In this document: positions 51,440-62,194 of the stretch, piece by piece
Numbering within the stretch: the first letter of the stretch is position 1
Layout of the letters: the number at the start of each line of letters is the position of its first letter
Assembly: GCA_963932145.1 (NCBI GenBank)
Contig: OZ010574.1
Location: forward strand, 59,840,842 to 59,904,841
Length of the DNA: 64,000 nt
DNA from: Acanthosepion lycidas
Lineage: Eukaryota > Mollusca > Cephalopoda > Sepiida > Sepiidae
Reading direction: 5' to 3'
The notes under the pieces: generated by a model
Databases searched by the model: none
What the model was told of the DNA's origin: nothing
Seen by the model: only the letters and a program-made list of their open reading frames with translations
Translations under genes and position numbers: made by a program

Positions 51440-51875
51440 GGAACCCATATATATATTGAGTGGTAAGAACGTTCGCTTTCTGACCCGGGTTCGAATCACA
51501 CCACGGTTGATTTGTCAGGAAGCAGACTTCCTGATGTTATCGGTCTGGAAGGCGGACGATCCCACATTGGAAAGTGCCTGAAGATCATGCCACGGGTTGA
51601 CCCAAACCTTGTGTATGAAATTGGATAGACTGAACACTTGGGGGACCGTCGACAGCTGTACTAGCACGAAGTCACAAGTCATCGTGACCGAGGGTTTAAG
51701 TGTATGAGATAACATGCTCTCTCCCAGAAACTGTAACTAAGGTTTGCTCAGCATAGTTGCAGCATAAACCACAGGTTGGATCCGTAGGTGTTAAACAGAA
51801 ATGTGCCTGAGCGAGAGTCTGAATTAGGTATTAGGCTAGCCGTCCTAGTAAACGGGTATCCTCGAATACGAGTGG
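51440..51875 (+). mobile_element. tRNA-derived SINE, family 3 (copy 1)
   Basis: GAGTGGTAAGAACGTTCGCT and CCCGGGTTCGAATCACACCA form the tRNA-like head (5' part lost). The body has CACGGGTTGACCCAAACCTT, CTCTCCCAGAAACTGTAACT and ATAAACCACAGGTTGGATCC, and ends GAATACGAGTGGTCAG. The length of ~420 bp and long conserved body set it apart from families 1 and 2. It could correspond to the Ceph-SINE superfamily described in squid and cuttlefish; a sequence comparison would decide. Confidence 0.8.
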
Positions 51876-51877
51876 TC

Positions 51878-51880
<3 letters not shown>

Positions 51881-51968
<88 letters not shown>
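51881..51968. repeat. (TA)n microsatellite
   Basis: About 44 TA units between two tandem SINE copies. Confidence 0.97.
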
Positions 51969-51969
<1 letters not shown>

Positions 51970-51971
<2 letters not shown>

Positions 51972-52396
51972 TGGGCGCGTGGCCAAGTGGTTAAAACGTT
52001 CGATTTCTGACCCTAACCCGGGTTCGAATCTCACTATGATTGATTTGCCAGCAACTTCGAGGTCGATCCCAGTGTGCAGCACCTTTGGAAAGTGCCTGAA
52101 ATCACACCACGGGTTGACCCAAGCCTTTTAAGTGAAATTGGGTAGACGGAACTCTTGTAGGCCGTCGATAGTCATGATAGCCTTATTCAAGATTGTTGAT
52201 CACACTAGATAACATGCCTTCTCCCAGAAACTGTAACTAAGGTCTGCTCTGTATAATTGCAGTATAAACCACAGGTGGGCTCTGTAGGTGTTGAAAAAAA
52301 ACACAAATGTGTCTGAGCACGCCTCTGAATTAGGGATTGGCTAGCCGACCTAGTAGACGGGTATCTTCGAATACGAGTGGCCAGCTATTATTATAG
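51970..52396 (+). mobile_element. tRNA-derived SINE, family 3 (copy 2, full head)
   Basis: GGGCGCGTGGCCAAGTGGTT (A box) and CCCGGGTTCGAATCTCACTA (B box) are separated as in a serine/leucine-type tRNA. The body matches copy 1 throughout (CACGGGTTGACCCAAGCCTT; TATAAACCACAGGTGGGCTC) and ends GAATACGAGTGGCCAG. The acceptor ends do not pair, so it is not a working tRNA. Confidence 0.85.
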
Positions 52397-52404
52397 TGAT
52401 TTTC

Positions 52405-52535
52405 CAAGTGTAGCTTAGATGTGGCACAAGGCCAAAAGAATGGGCGCCTAGTGAGAATCGAACTCACTACACAGTCGTAATTGTTCCAGCGAGACAATCT
52501 TGCTGACCATTACACCACCCCGAGGTGCTCGGCCG
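52405..52535 (-). mobile_element. tRNA-derived SINE, family 2 (copy 2)
   Basis: Minus strand: GTGTAATGGTCAGCAAGATT, GAGTTCGATTCTCACTAGG and CCTTGTGCCACATCTAAGCT. Same family as 35265 and 61285. Confidence 0.78.
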
Positions 52536-52815
52536 GCTATTATTATATGTAAGGTCAATTGATGGTAAAGGCAATGTCAAGTGGCGCCATCATACATTGA
52601 CCTCCTATTAATACCCAGGCCTATATTATTTGTACCGACATCTGGTGAATCAGAAAGAATTCCGGTAAGGCTGCTCATAGCAAAGCGTCCTGAATTATTG
52701 ATGTTGGAATGATAGAGAATGTCAGATTAATAGGACATTCCTTTTCTAATCTTGATTAAATCATGAATTACAATTTTAAAATTCTGCAAATTTTAATACA
52801 CTTGATACGCAATGT

Positions 52816-53124
52816 CTAAAGAGAATTTGCTCGAGGCTGTAGCAAGAAAAAAGATTCTTGTGAAACGTAGATTTTCGCAAGATAGATCACGATTTCCATC
52901 ACTGATCTCAGTCCGGTGTTCCTGTCTATTGTAGACACAGCTATTTCAATGCCAATTTTCTTGAGTGTTTCGCCGAAATCCGCTTTTGATTCGACTTGTA
53001 TACACTCAGTGCGACTGCTTCGAAACGACAGTCGATATTTTGGCAGATAACCAAAAGCTGATGATAATTTCACATTAAACATCAAATGAGACGGACCTGA
53101 AACTAAAGAAGCCGGACTAATCAC
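52816..53124 (-). other. unassigned 102-codon open frame
   Basis: The frame starts MISPASLVSGPSHLMFNVKL and ends VSQESFFLLQPRANSL. It has balanced composition (R, S, E, K and I spread evenly), no simple repeats, and lies between SINEs and a minisatellite. I recognise no family. I see no clear splice signals at its ends. It could be a decayed exon or chance. Confidence 0.25.
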
Positions 53125-53276
53125 GTGGTATTCTCTTCTGTTTTTATGTGTAAATCACGACAGACAGCACTAAGTGCTTTATCCACCTTCCTACATTAAG
53201 CGCATTAAAGACTAGCATAAAAACAACTGGATTATTCACGAAGAAAGAAAAAACGTTTAAGATGTGTAATGCGTCC

Positions 53277-53302
53277 ATCTATCTATCTATCTATCTATCT
53301 AT
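53277..53302. repeat. (CTAT)n microsatellite
   Basis: About six CTAT units, the same motif as the large array at 46-48 kb. Confidence 0.95.
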
Positions 53303-53334
53303 GTACAGAACGATGCAGAAAATGTACAGGAGCT

Positions 53335-53995
53335 GGCATCGGAAATTTCCAAGACTAGGATCTCCTAGCTGATTTCATAACTAAAATGGTATTGGATAGA
53401 TCCATAACTGTGAAGGCAGATTTCATAAACGAAGTGGTATCGGAAAGATCCATGACGAGGATCTCCTGGTAGACTCAAACGAAGCATCTATTGGAAATTA
53501 TTCGGAATGATAGATTCCATAACCAAGGTATCATCTGAAAGTTTCCCAATTAGGACCTCTTAGCAGACTCCATAACAAAGATGATATTGGAAAGTTCTGA
53601 CATCTCTTGGCAAATTTCATAACCAATATGATATCAGTAAGTTCCCGGACTAGAATCTTTTAGCAGATTTCCTATCCAAAAGCTATTGGATAGATCCAGA
53701 ACTAGTATCTTGTGGCAGACTTCATAATCCAAGTGGTAACGGAAAGATCCATGACTAAGATCTCTTGCCAAACTCTAACCAAGCTTCGATCGACGAAGAT
53801 TATCAGAAATAGTAGATTCCATAACTAAGAAAAGTTTTCGAATTAAGATCTCTTAGCAGACTCCATAAAAAAGATGGCACTTAAAATAATCATAACAAAG
53901 GGGGTATCGGAAAGTTCCAAGAGTAAAATTCCAAGTAGATTCCATTGACAAAGTTGTATCACAACGTTTCCGGATTATGATCTGTCAGTTTCTAT
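53335..53995. repeat. ~50-bp minisatellite, about 13 units
   Basis: The consensus is GGTATCGGAAAGTTCCAAGA, CTAGGATCTCTTAGCAGACT and CCATAACCAAGAT. Units begin near 53337, 53387, 53437, 53487, 53530, 53583, 53630, 53680 and 53734 and continue with gaps to 53990. Divergence of 10-30% shows an old array. Confidence 0.92.
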
Positions 53996-54560
53996 AAATG
54001 ATTCCAATGATGAGAGAGTGCTGATAGATATTTTGAAGGCATTCCTCGTGCATGAGTTCAAGGTTTCGTTTGGACGCTATGGGTCTAACTTAGCTACGTG
54101 TACATGGCCTTATACCAACCTTAGCTAAGTTTAATATTAAAATATTTTCAGATGAGAACTCAAAAACAATGTCTGTACATACTTAGGAGCTAATAAAATG
54201 CTGATTTTACTAATAAACAAATGCTCGCTTTAAACATTGAGGAAACATTTCAATCGGCTATTTTTCAAACAGAAGTACTTATGTAGGAATATTAAACGGT
54301 GCAAAAATGGAATTGGCATACTGAGTTCGAATACAGCCTTTACTTTGCACTGATGCTCTTTAAAAAGGCAAGAATCTATCGCAGGGTAGATTTGAATTGA
54401 ATGGCCTTGTAGGACATCCATTCTAGGAGAAGGTTAATTTTGAATTAAAAAAAAAACTTGGTGAAGGCTTAGGAAAACTACTCATAGGTAGACTGGATTA
54501 TCAAGCCTTGAATGATTGTTTGAGTGATTTGCTTTTTACGGTTTATCAACCCTTTGCTGG
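53996..54560. other. no gene seen
   Basis: No recognised element. Confidence 0.35.
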
Positions 54561-54561
54561 T

Positions 54562-54742
54562 TATATATATATATATATATATATATAGTCAGGCGGCCTG
54601 ACGATTGCGTCTAGCATGAAACAGCCTGTCGCCTCTGAGTGTTCACTTCAATGTTAACTCTTATATTTATATTTACATGCGCTCTATCTCTGATGTTAAG
54701 CAATTTATCCCATAAATATAGCACACCTTAAAACTATATTTC

Positions 54743-54791
<49 letters not shown>

Positions 54792-54835
54792 GTATGTATT
54801 TATGTATGCATATGTATATATATATATAGATAGAT
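54562..54835. repeat. (TA)n, (TGTA)n microsatellites
   Basis: TA runs at 54562-54587 and 54748-54779, then (TATG)n at 54777-54800 and TA/GATA at 54815-54836. Confidence 0.94.
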
Positions 54836-54929
54836 ATGTTGAAAGAATTTTTTCCGACATAATTTCTTATTATTATAAACGATAAGTTGCTATTCATGTT
54901 TTTTTTTTTAAATGTTTTATTAAACTATG

Positions 54930-55435
54930 GAATCACTAACAATCCGGTGGGACAATTGTTCTTTCATAAGATTTCTCAATTTAGACATGTTGTTATTAAT
55001 GTTACTGTTTAATAAAATAAGAAAACAAAGATAGCAACTCAAACACGTGTAGCCACTAAAAAATAACGTTTATAGCAATAAGTTATAATGTCGGATAAAA
55101 AAGCAATTTAAAAAAATGACTGTCGTTTACTCTTCAGCTACGAAACTGAAGCTGGTAGTTATAGATTCACAAGAGGACCGACAAGAAAAAACGGTCTCTC
55201 GATAATAGGTTGATTCAAACCTTGCTCTCTCTCAGGTTGGCTCTGTGGCTGAAGCACAATTTGGCTCAAAACTTCGCTCCCCTGATGCAAAAACAGGTTT
55301 GGCGGCACAGTTTTCTTTTAGTATGAATTCTCAATTTATAGTGGTTGTTATTAATTTCACTGTTTAATAAAATAAAAGCAGAGATAGAAACTTAAACACG
55401 TGTACCCACTAAAAATAACTTCTATAGTTATATAT
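54930..55435. repeat. direct duplication of ~110 bp
   Basis: TTGTTATTAATGTTACTGTT, TAATAAAATAAGAAAACAAA and CACGTGTAGCCACTAAAAAA at 54985-55070 recur at 55340-55425, ~350 bp apart. A partial third copy (GATAGCAACTCAAATACTAA) sits at 55935-55965 before a (TA)n run. Confidence 0.8.
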
Positions 55436-55475
55436 ATATATATATATATATTAAATGGAATTTTTAAATCAATTT

Positions 55476-55533
<58 letters not shown>
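55433..55533. repeat. (TA)n microsatellites
   Basis: TA runs at 55433-55451 and 55481-55533. The flanking segment TATTAAATGGAATTTTTAAA occurs after each. Confidence 0.95.
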
Positions 55534-55538
<5 letters not shown>

Positions 55539-55559
55539 TGGAATTTTTAAATCCGTTAT

Positions 55560-56073
<514 letters not shown>

Positions 56074-56194
56074 CTTCGAACCTTAATTGAAGTGGATGCC
56101 CTTGTTCGAAATAAACATCTAATTTTTTTATTTTTAGACAGTGTGTATTATGTCTATTGACTGGCGCACAAAGAGGAAGCTTTATATAGAAAAT

Positions 56195-56290
56195 TAGCTC
56201 TCTGGCAAGTTTCGAACCTGGAACCCCGTTTGTAGGAGAAACAACGGCTTAAATCCGGTGCGCTTTAGTTATAGCGCTCGGTCATAGAGA
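56195..56290 (-). repeat. tRNA-like sequence
   Basis: Minus strand: a TGACCGAGCGCTATAACTAA A-box-like segment and GGTTCCAGGTTCGAAACTTG with a good B box. Between them CCGTTGTTTCTCCTACAAACGG could be a long variable-arm-like stem. The ends do not form an acceptor stem, so a tRNA pseudogene or SINE head is likely. Confidence 0.45.
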
Positions 56291-56299
56291 TCATCAGCG

Positions 56300-56940
56300 G
56301 CCAGCGATGTTCTAATTTGCCCTTTTGAAGAAGGTCCTCGTTCAGTTATTCTCGAAAACCCATATCTGCTCAGTTTCATATTCTAAAGACTATACAAAGC
56401 AATGTCTGAAAAAAAAAACAGCAACAAAAAACAAAAAAACAAACAGAAGCGGATGGGGCGTATGAATCTAAAATAATCAGTTCAGTTCCACCATATTTTC
56501 TTGTTTTTGTCTTTTTCAGCGTTTATTTTCGACCGACTTCATTATTAATAACCGGTTTTGTTTAATATTCTAATTTATACGGTTTTTTTTTTTGTTTGGC
56601 TGTCATTGTTTCCCCTGTCACGCTATTTTTTTCTTTTTTTTTTTTTTTACTCCTCTTCCTTAATTACAACCCCTTCTCATATATTCCTGTTTTCCTATTC
56701 CATTTCCATTCAGTAAATTTGCCATACACCTCTGCTACTTTTCCCCTCACCGGCCATCTTTCTTTTTATTTTATTTTCGTGTGATTAACATAATTCTAAT
56801 AATTGTCGGCAACCTCTGTAATAAATGTATATTTGACGCACGTCTGGTTAAAAAAAATGATTGCAAATTTGATTGTCGTTTCTTTATTTCTTGTGCAATT
56901 TTCTTTTCTTTTCTTTTTGTTGTTGTTGTTGTTTGCAGTT
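56300..56940. other. no gene seen
   Basis: AT- and T-rich sequence without recognised elements. Confidence 0.35.
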
Positions 56941-56944
56941 CATT

Positions 56945-58195
56945 CCAAACAAGGCGATATTGCCACAAAGACGCAAGGGGTTACTGAGAATGAAAGAGAA
57001 TAAGATTTTAGTGAGAAAAAATAGACCTAAAAGAACAGATTCCAGAAGGCAGAATATGGCGATTGATACTGCATTTAAATTTTTGAAGATCGCAGTGGAT
57101 AAGAAAGTGTAGCGATATCAGTGTCAGCCAATATCTTGTCAAATGGAAACATCTGAAAAATGTGACAGAAATTGTTTCAGACGGTTATTGCCCCGGTGAT
57201 TAACAGCTAAGGAAAGGAGACCTCACGAGGACCTTATCAAACGATGACAAGGATGATCAATGAATGGAAGAAAAGACTGGGTTCTTGATAAAGTGCTTTT
57301 GTAGGCAAAGATGACAAGACAGACATATAAGACAGTGGTCACTAGCGTCGAAAACAGAGAGACTCGCAGAGATTGGACAAAAAAGGAACGAGAAACCGCT
57401 CGCCGCGAAGCGAAAAGGAAGACACGCCCGTTAGAGAGTTCCCTTCCACTCACCTTCGCCTCATCCCAGCCTTGCTCGTCTACAGCGGAAGGTTACAACC
57501 GAATAAAATTTGCTTACTGCTAGGTTCGGCTCATGGTTTTATTTAATCTAGTTAAAGAGTTATTTTTTAAGCCACAGGCGCTTGGTTGGAAGAAGCTACA
57601 TCCTGAGAACGAACTCGGTGTCTGGTCTGAGCTTCAACGCTTCAAAAGCAGGAAGAGGGTTCCACGATCGAGAATTTCAAGAAAAGAAATTCTTAGAATA
57701 GAACTTACGGTTCCATCTAAGCCACCGACAGTAAATCTATGCGAGCTCGTTGTCAATCTTGTAGTACGCTTAAATTCACACGGCCGAGGTATTAAGGAGA
57801 AGAGCTCATTAGAACAATTGCCATGAAAATATTCGTAAATGCACGTCACGTGGGCGGGAAAGCGACCGAATTCAAGATGCCAGGATAGAACCGATAACAC
57901 TAGAGACTTTTCTTTAGATTTTTCCAAGAACCTTGAGATTTATAGCAGGAAAACCATACTAGATTGGCAGCTATATTCAACATTCGGACAAATGGTAGAT
58001 TTATAAATGTGCAAGACGAACTCTGGCAAGAAAAATTGTCTGGTAGCACATAGTAAACCGTCATTCTTAACAGCAGAGCGAGGAATTTAATTAGATATCA
58101 TCTCCCCATTTCATGTCTGTGGAAAACTCGAGAGCAAAGAAGGTGTAATGAGTTGCTTTCCTGGGGTTTAGCGTTGGCCATGCTGATGTAAGACA
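56945..58195 (-). pseudogene. jockey-like LINE 3' end (copy K), with insertion
   Basis: The 3' UTR signature AAGGCGATATTGCCACAAAG at 56953 leads up to GAAGATCGCAGTGG at 57085. Non-LINE sequence occupies about 57108-57640. The LINE then continues from TTCCACGATCGAGAATTTCA through HVTCIYEYFHGNCSNELFSL (minus, about 57845-57790) to about 58195. Frames are broken. It is the second longest copy after C. Confidence 0.82.
57108..57640. mobile_element. insertion of unknown type inside LINE copy K
   Basis: About 530 bp that do not match the LINE. TGTAGC at 57108 and GCTACA at 57595 are inverse and of LTR-like form, but no target duplication is clear and some non-LINE sequence lies outside them. It contains short frames in both directions that I cannot assign. 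Confidence 0.4.
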
Positions 58196-58369
58196 AAAAA
58201 CAGGCTTATGTCACTGCTGGTACCGAACAAGTTTATCATAGAATGACGGTGATGAACAATGTGCAGGATAATTGTATTGCGCCAAGTAGAGTTGAACATC
58301 GGCATCCGTTAATGTTGGCAAATGATATACCGGGTAAATAACTGTTTCCAGACTAAGTTAAATCAAACA

Positions 58370-59200
58370 TTTTTTTCTACCTTCATATATTCATCGGTGT
58401 TTCCTTCTTTCTTTTTCTTCCTTCTTTCATTTTGTCCATTCTTTTTATTGCTTATTTTTTTGTTTGTTCCTTTTTTCTTTTTCTTCCTTCTTTCATTTTT
58501 CCTTCTTTTGTTTTCTTTTTTTTTACTTTTTCCTTCTTTCTTTTTCTTCCATCTTATTTTTTCTTCCTTCTTTCTTTTTCTACCTTCTTTTATTTTGTTC
58601 ACTCATTTTATTCTTTCTTTTTTGTTCCTTTTTTTCTTTCTATTGCTTTTTCAGTTTTTTCCTTCCTTCTTTCTTTTTCTTTTTACTTTCTTCTTCTTCT
58701 ATCTTACTTTTTCTTCCTTATTTCGTTTTTCCTTCTTTCTTTTTGTCCCTTCTTTCTTTTTCTTCCATCTTTCTTTTTCTTCCTTATTTCTTTTTTCCTT
58801 CTTTTGTTTTCTTTTTTCTTACTTTTTCCTTCTTTCTTTTTCTTCCTTCTTTCTTTTTCTACCTTCTTTTATTTTGTTCATTCATTTTATTCTTTCTTTT
58901 TTGTTCCTTTTTATTGCTTTTTCAGTTTTTTCCTTCCTTCTTTCTTTTTCTTTTTACTTTCTTCTTCTTCCATCTTTCTTCTTCTTCCTTATTTCTTTTT
59001 TCCTTCTTTTGTTTTTCTTTTTTCTTACTTTTTCCTTCTTTCTTTTTCTTCCTTCTTTCTTTTTTTACCTTCTTTTATTTTGTTCATTCTTTTTATTCTT
59101 TCTTTTTGTTCCATCTTTCTTTTTATTCAGTCTTTCTTTTCTTTCCTTCTTTCTTTTCCTTCCTTCTTTCTTTTCCTTCCTTCATTATTTGTCAGCTGTT
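58370..59200. repeat. TTCTTTCTTT-rich array with 200-300 bp higher-order repeats
   Basis: Pyrimidine-rich on the plus strand throughout. The block from ACTTTTTCCTTCTTTCTTTT through TTTATTTTGTTCA...TATTGCTTTTTCAGTTTT repeats at about 58525, 58821 and 59027. Three long F/L/S-rich frames are artefacts. Confidence 0.92.
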
Positions 59201-59459
59201 CCTTTCTGATTCTGTGTATAAGTGTTCTTTTTATTTCAGACTTCCTCGTTTTTGACTCGATCCGTCCATAGAATTCTCAGTATGCTTCTGTAGAGCCACA
59301 TTTCTGTTGCTTTCAGTTTTCTCTTCATCCGATGTTCGTTTGATTGATTCGTTTCGTACTGCTTATCAGCCTATTGCAAGTTATTTAAAACCAGAAAAAT
59401 TATATTGTAAGAATGTTTTGGGGAAAAATGATAATGATTTAGTGATACAAGTTTTACTA

Positions 59460-59590
59460 ATTAACCCATACCTGGAGAGGAGAAGTGGTTTCCAAGAATA
59501 TTGGCGTATAAATGAATATAAGGAACCCAATTGGAATTGGAACTCGTCTCTCCGATGGACAATTCCAAGCCATTATCCATAACACCAGCC
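59460..59590 (-). repeat. SINE family 1-related segment
   Basis: TTAACCCATACCTGGAGAGG, TTGGAACTCGTCTCTCCGA and AGCCATTATCCATAA correspond to the minus view of a family-1 head and body, diverged. Confidence 0.5.
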
Positions 59591-59597
59591 TCACATC

Positions 59598-59711
59598 CAA
59601 ACTTAGTGGCCTTCCCAAGCGATCACCCATCTAGGTACTGACCTGGCACGACGCTGTTTAACTTCGGTGATCGTACAAGAACTGGTGCTTCAACGTGATA
59701 TGGCCGTGTCG
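59598..59711 (-). rRNA. 5S rRNA-like sequence, altered 3' end
   Basis: Minus strand: GCCATATCACGTTGAAGCAC, CAGTTCTTGTACGATCACCG, AAGTTAAACAGCGTCG (A box) and GTACCTAGATGGGTGATCGC (C box). This part is closer to animal 5S than the copy at 32.4 kb. After TTGGGAAGG the final ~20 bases differ from 5S, so it is a pseudogene or 5S-derived SINE. Confidence 0.75.
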
Positions 59712-59719
59712 GAGTTAGC

Positions 59720-60024
59720 TCCTCCTTTAGTTCCTTAACCCTTCACCAGAGGTCTCTCTCCACTGGCTATAAATACTGGCTGACCCTTCACCTCGATCTC
59801 TTTTTTTCCTCAGGCCTTGGGCCTTATACCACCTCGCATATGTGAGCTCTCACAGATACAGCGTTTCCCAAATTCTGGGAACACGCTAAGAACAATATAC
59901 GTACGTACGAACACTCGCCACAACACACATACACATAATATTCACCACACGCACTACACGTAACTGTCCATGTGCTTGTAACTTGTACTTGTTGTTAATA
60001 CATATATTTGTTTACATATATTTA
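59720..60024 (+). other. promoter-like LTR block
   Basis: GGCTATAAATACTGGC near 59767 is a good TATA box, followed by pyrimidine-rich sequence and a ACACACATACACATAATA stretch. The next segment repeats a sequence also present at 11.6 kb, which suggests U3-R-U5 of an LTR. Confidence 0.4.
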
Positions 60025-60110
60025 TCGGTCTTGTTTGATTTCTTTGTTTTCTTTGGACTTAATTAAAGTCCAACTTTCTCATGTAGTTGGACCGGCTAGC
60101 AGGAAATTCT
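60025..60110 (+). repeat. dispersed LTR-like segment, copy 2
   Basis: TATCGGTCTTGTTTGATTTC, TTGGACTTAATTAAAGTCC, CTCATGTAGTTGGACCGGC and TAGCAGGAAAT correspond in order to 11638-11730. Confidence 0.55.
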
Positions 60111-60209
60111 ACCCACATGTGTTCTTCTACATACTCATCACCGCCACGGTCCTCTACAGCCGTAAGTCATAAAACTCTCACATCCACAATCGCTACAATT
60201 TGCTAGTGT

Positions 60210-60480
60210 GTGTGTATTGTTGGTAATTTGACTATAAATATTTATTGTTGATAAAACTTTGTTATATAGAAACATATTGCTGGTGTTTTTATACTTTCAT
60301 TGTGTTTTATTTGGGTGGGTCCCTATTTGATCATAGCTGGGACCCTTACAGGTGCTACCACTCCGTGTCTGGGTGGACCTGGGAACAACAGTAATTAAGA
60401 AGTGGTTCCACGTTCCTCAAAACTTTCTGATCAGAGGCCTTGCTGCCGGATGTAGTTTATCATCATACCCAGGACTATAC
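60210..60480 (+). repeat. composite repeat, plus copy
   Basis: A short TATTGTTGGTAATTTGACTA array leads into the core (AGCTGGGACCCTTACAGGTG; GAGGCCTTGCTGCCGGATGT; CATACCCAGGACTAT) at 60320-60475. Confidence 0.87.
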
Positions 60481-60589
60481 ATCGTATGGACTGAATAAAC
60501 AATGCCTATTTAAAATAGTGAGTAACATTAGACCCTTTCTCATATATATATATAGATATATATATATATCACTGTTTAAAAACAAACTT

Positions 60590-61240
60590 AAGAACCCAAT
60601 CAAAACCATCCACACAGCATACGGGAAGCTTTTCAAGAGAGTCTTTGGCAATCCTGGGCTAACACAAACCACCAAGTTCATGGCCTACCGAGCTGTTGCA
60701 ATCTCTCGACTCTCCTGTATGCTTGTGAGACCTGGGTACTCTACCGAAGAGACATCCCCAAACTTGAAAAATTCCATCAAATGAAACTTCATCAAATCCT
60801 GCGGAACAAGTGTCAGGACCGAATAACGAACAATTAAGTTCACCTCCGCGCAAATATGGAGAGCCTAGAAACCACCATGGCTCGCCACCGACTTCTATGG
60901 ACCGGACACCTTGCCTGAATACCAGATGTCCGTCTACCCAAATAAATCCTCTTCTCGGAGCACGCAGCTGGCAAGTGACCACATGGCACAACTTGCCCGA
61001 ATGCCAGATATCCGTTTACCCAAACAAATTCTCTTCTCGGAGCAGCTGGCAAGAGACCACATTGGACACCTTGCCCGAATGCCTACCCAAACAAATCCTC
61101 TTCTAGAAACTCGCATTTGGCAAGAAATCTCGTGGAGCTCCATATCTTCGACTCAGCTCAAAAACACCTTGCTGGGGACAGAAATCGATCCGCTCAACTG
61201 GGAGACGGGAGGTGTAGAAAAAAAAATATTTGGAAAGGAG
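60590..61240 (+). pseudogene. LINE ORF2 C-terminus with internal tandem repeats
   Basis: The plus strand reads AYGKLFKRVFGNPGLTQTTK, then FMAYRAVAISRLSCMLVRPG and YSTEETSPNLKNS, the 'L..RVF....LT..TK..VY.A' region of an RTE-like LINE. It is followed by a segment around LLWTGHLARMPD.RLPKQIL. That last segment (LPKQILFSEQLARDH..HLARMPDIR) recurs about three times at ~60910-61110 as ~72-bp direct repeats. Frameshifts separate the parts. Confidence 0.75.
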
Positions 61241-61284
61241 AAGAATTCCGAAGTTGCACTGTTTTTTGTTTGGCGTAGTGTGGA

Positions 61285-61430
61285 ATAGTGATTTTCTAAG
61301 CGTAGCTCGGGTGTAGCACAGGGCCGAAAGTTTGGGGCCACCCAGTGAGATTCGAACTCACTTTTCAGTCGTAAATGATCTAGCGTGACAAGTTTGCTAA
61401 CCATTACAACACGCTGATGTACCCTGGGTG
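61285..61430 (-). mobile_element. tRNA-derived SINE, family 2 (copy 3)
   Basis: Minus strand: CAGCGTGTTGTAATGGTTAG (A box), TGAGTTCGAATCTCACTGGG (good B box), and CGGCCCTGTGCTACACCCGA. The best-preserved head of this family. Confidence 0.83.
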
Positions 61431-61559
61431 GGTAGTAAGGAATGTTAGCTTCTTGATTATGTCATTATTCTCCCTTCGAGTTACATGTGACATCCATTTT
61501 AGTTGTTGCAGCTGTTGATAGTCCTCAAGTAATACTGCTTCTCTTATCTCGTACAGTTT

Positions 61560-61970
61560 CGGATTTCGTTGTCATTAGAAACAAAGAAACGTGTGCAGAA
61601 CTTCTATGCACTACCAACCCTTCTTTTTGGCAGTGAATGCTGGACAATTTCTTCGCAAATGAAGAGGAGACTTGAGAAGGCATGTCCTTCTACAGAAGAA
61701 TACCGCGGAAGGAACATTTAAGCAATGTGGAAGTTTGAGGGAAAATGGAAACAAGAAGGAGACTTGTGGTTAAGATAAGAAGAAAACTGTTGAAATTTGA
61801 CATCCAGGGGACATAATGAAAACAAGAGGAGCTGAGGAAACACACCTAACAAAGTTGTATAAATAGATGGCAAACAAGGATTCAGAGTGATAGTACTGGG
61901 GAAAAATTGCTTAGAGCTACGAAAATAAGAAGCTGTGGATACCCATGACCGCCCACGTCTTGAAGAAAGT
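61560..61970 (+). pseudogene. RTE-type LINE ORF2 C-terminus
   Basis: Plus strand, in several frames: FYRRIPRKEHLSNVEV, then GKMETRRRLVVKIRRKLLKF, and after ~90 bp KLLRATKIRS followed by PMTAHVLKK and a stop. This is the family order (RR.L.I.W.EH.SN.EVL, then LL.F.GH, then LLRATKDR.LW..M.AHVL), with the GHIMR-IEGKR part damaged. Confidence 0.75.
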
Positions 61971-62019
61971 GTGAGAGGGCGCATGAAAGGAAGACATTTC
62001 AAAGTCCGTCGCCATAACA

Positions 62020-62190
62020 ACCACGGACCAGCATCAATGTATTTGTCGATCAACATGGCAACCAACGGTCTCTCTTCAGCTATTGCAACCATTGACCTGT
62101 CTCTTTTACGCTATTACAACCACCGAACCATTTTTTCGCTTGCCATTACAGCCACTGACCGATCTGTCTTTTCCCACTGTAAACCATTAA
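62020..62190. repeat. short tandem repeat of 40-45 bp
   Basis: CATAACAACCACGGACC, CATGGCAACCAACGGTC, TATTGCAACCATTGACC, TATTACAACCACCGAACC and CATTACAGCCACTGACC are spaced 25-55 bp apart, an old irregular array. Confidence 0.65.
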
Positions 62191-62194
62191 GAAT

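Noticed and set aside
51970..52043. Functional tRNA gene
   Set aside because: A and B boxes are good but the two ends do not pair as an acceptor stem and the sequence continues into a conserved SINE body.
57108..57600. LTR bounded by TGTAGC/GCTACA
   Set aside because: No matching flanking duplication, and non-LINE sequence extends past the right end, so I left it as an insertion of unknown type.
58322..59271. Three long overlapping F/L/S-rich frames (263-295 codons)
   Set aside because: All come from a TTCTTTCTTT pyrimidine array with higher-order repeats; the three frames overlap the same bases and none has protein-like composition.
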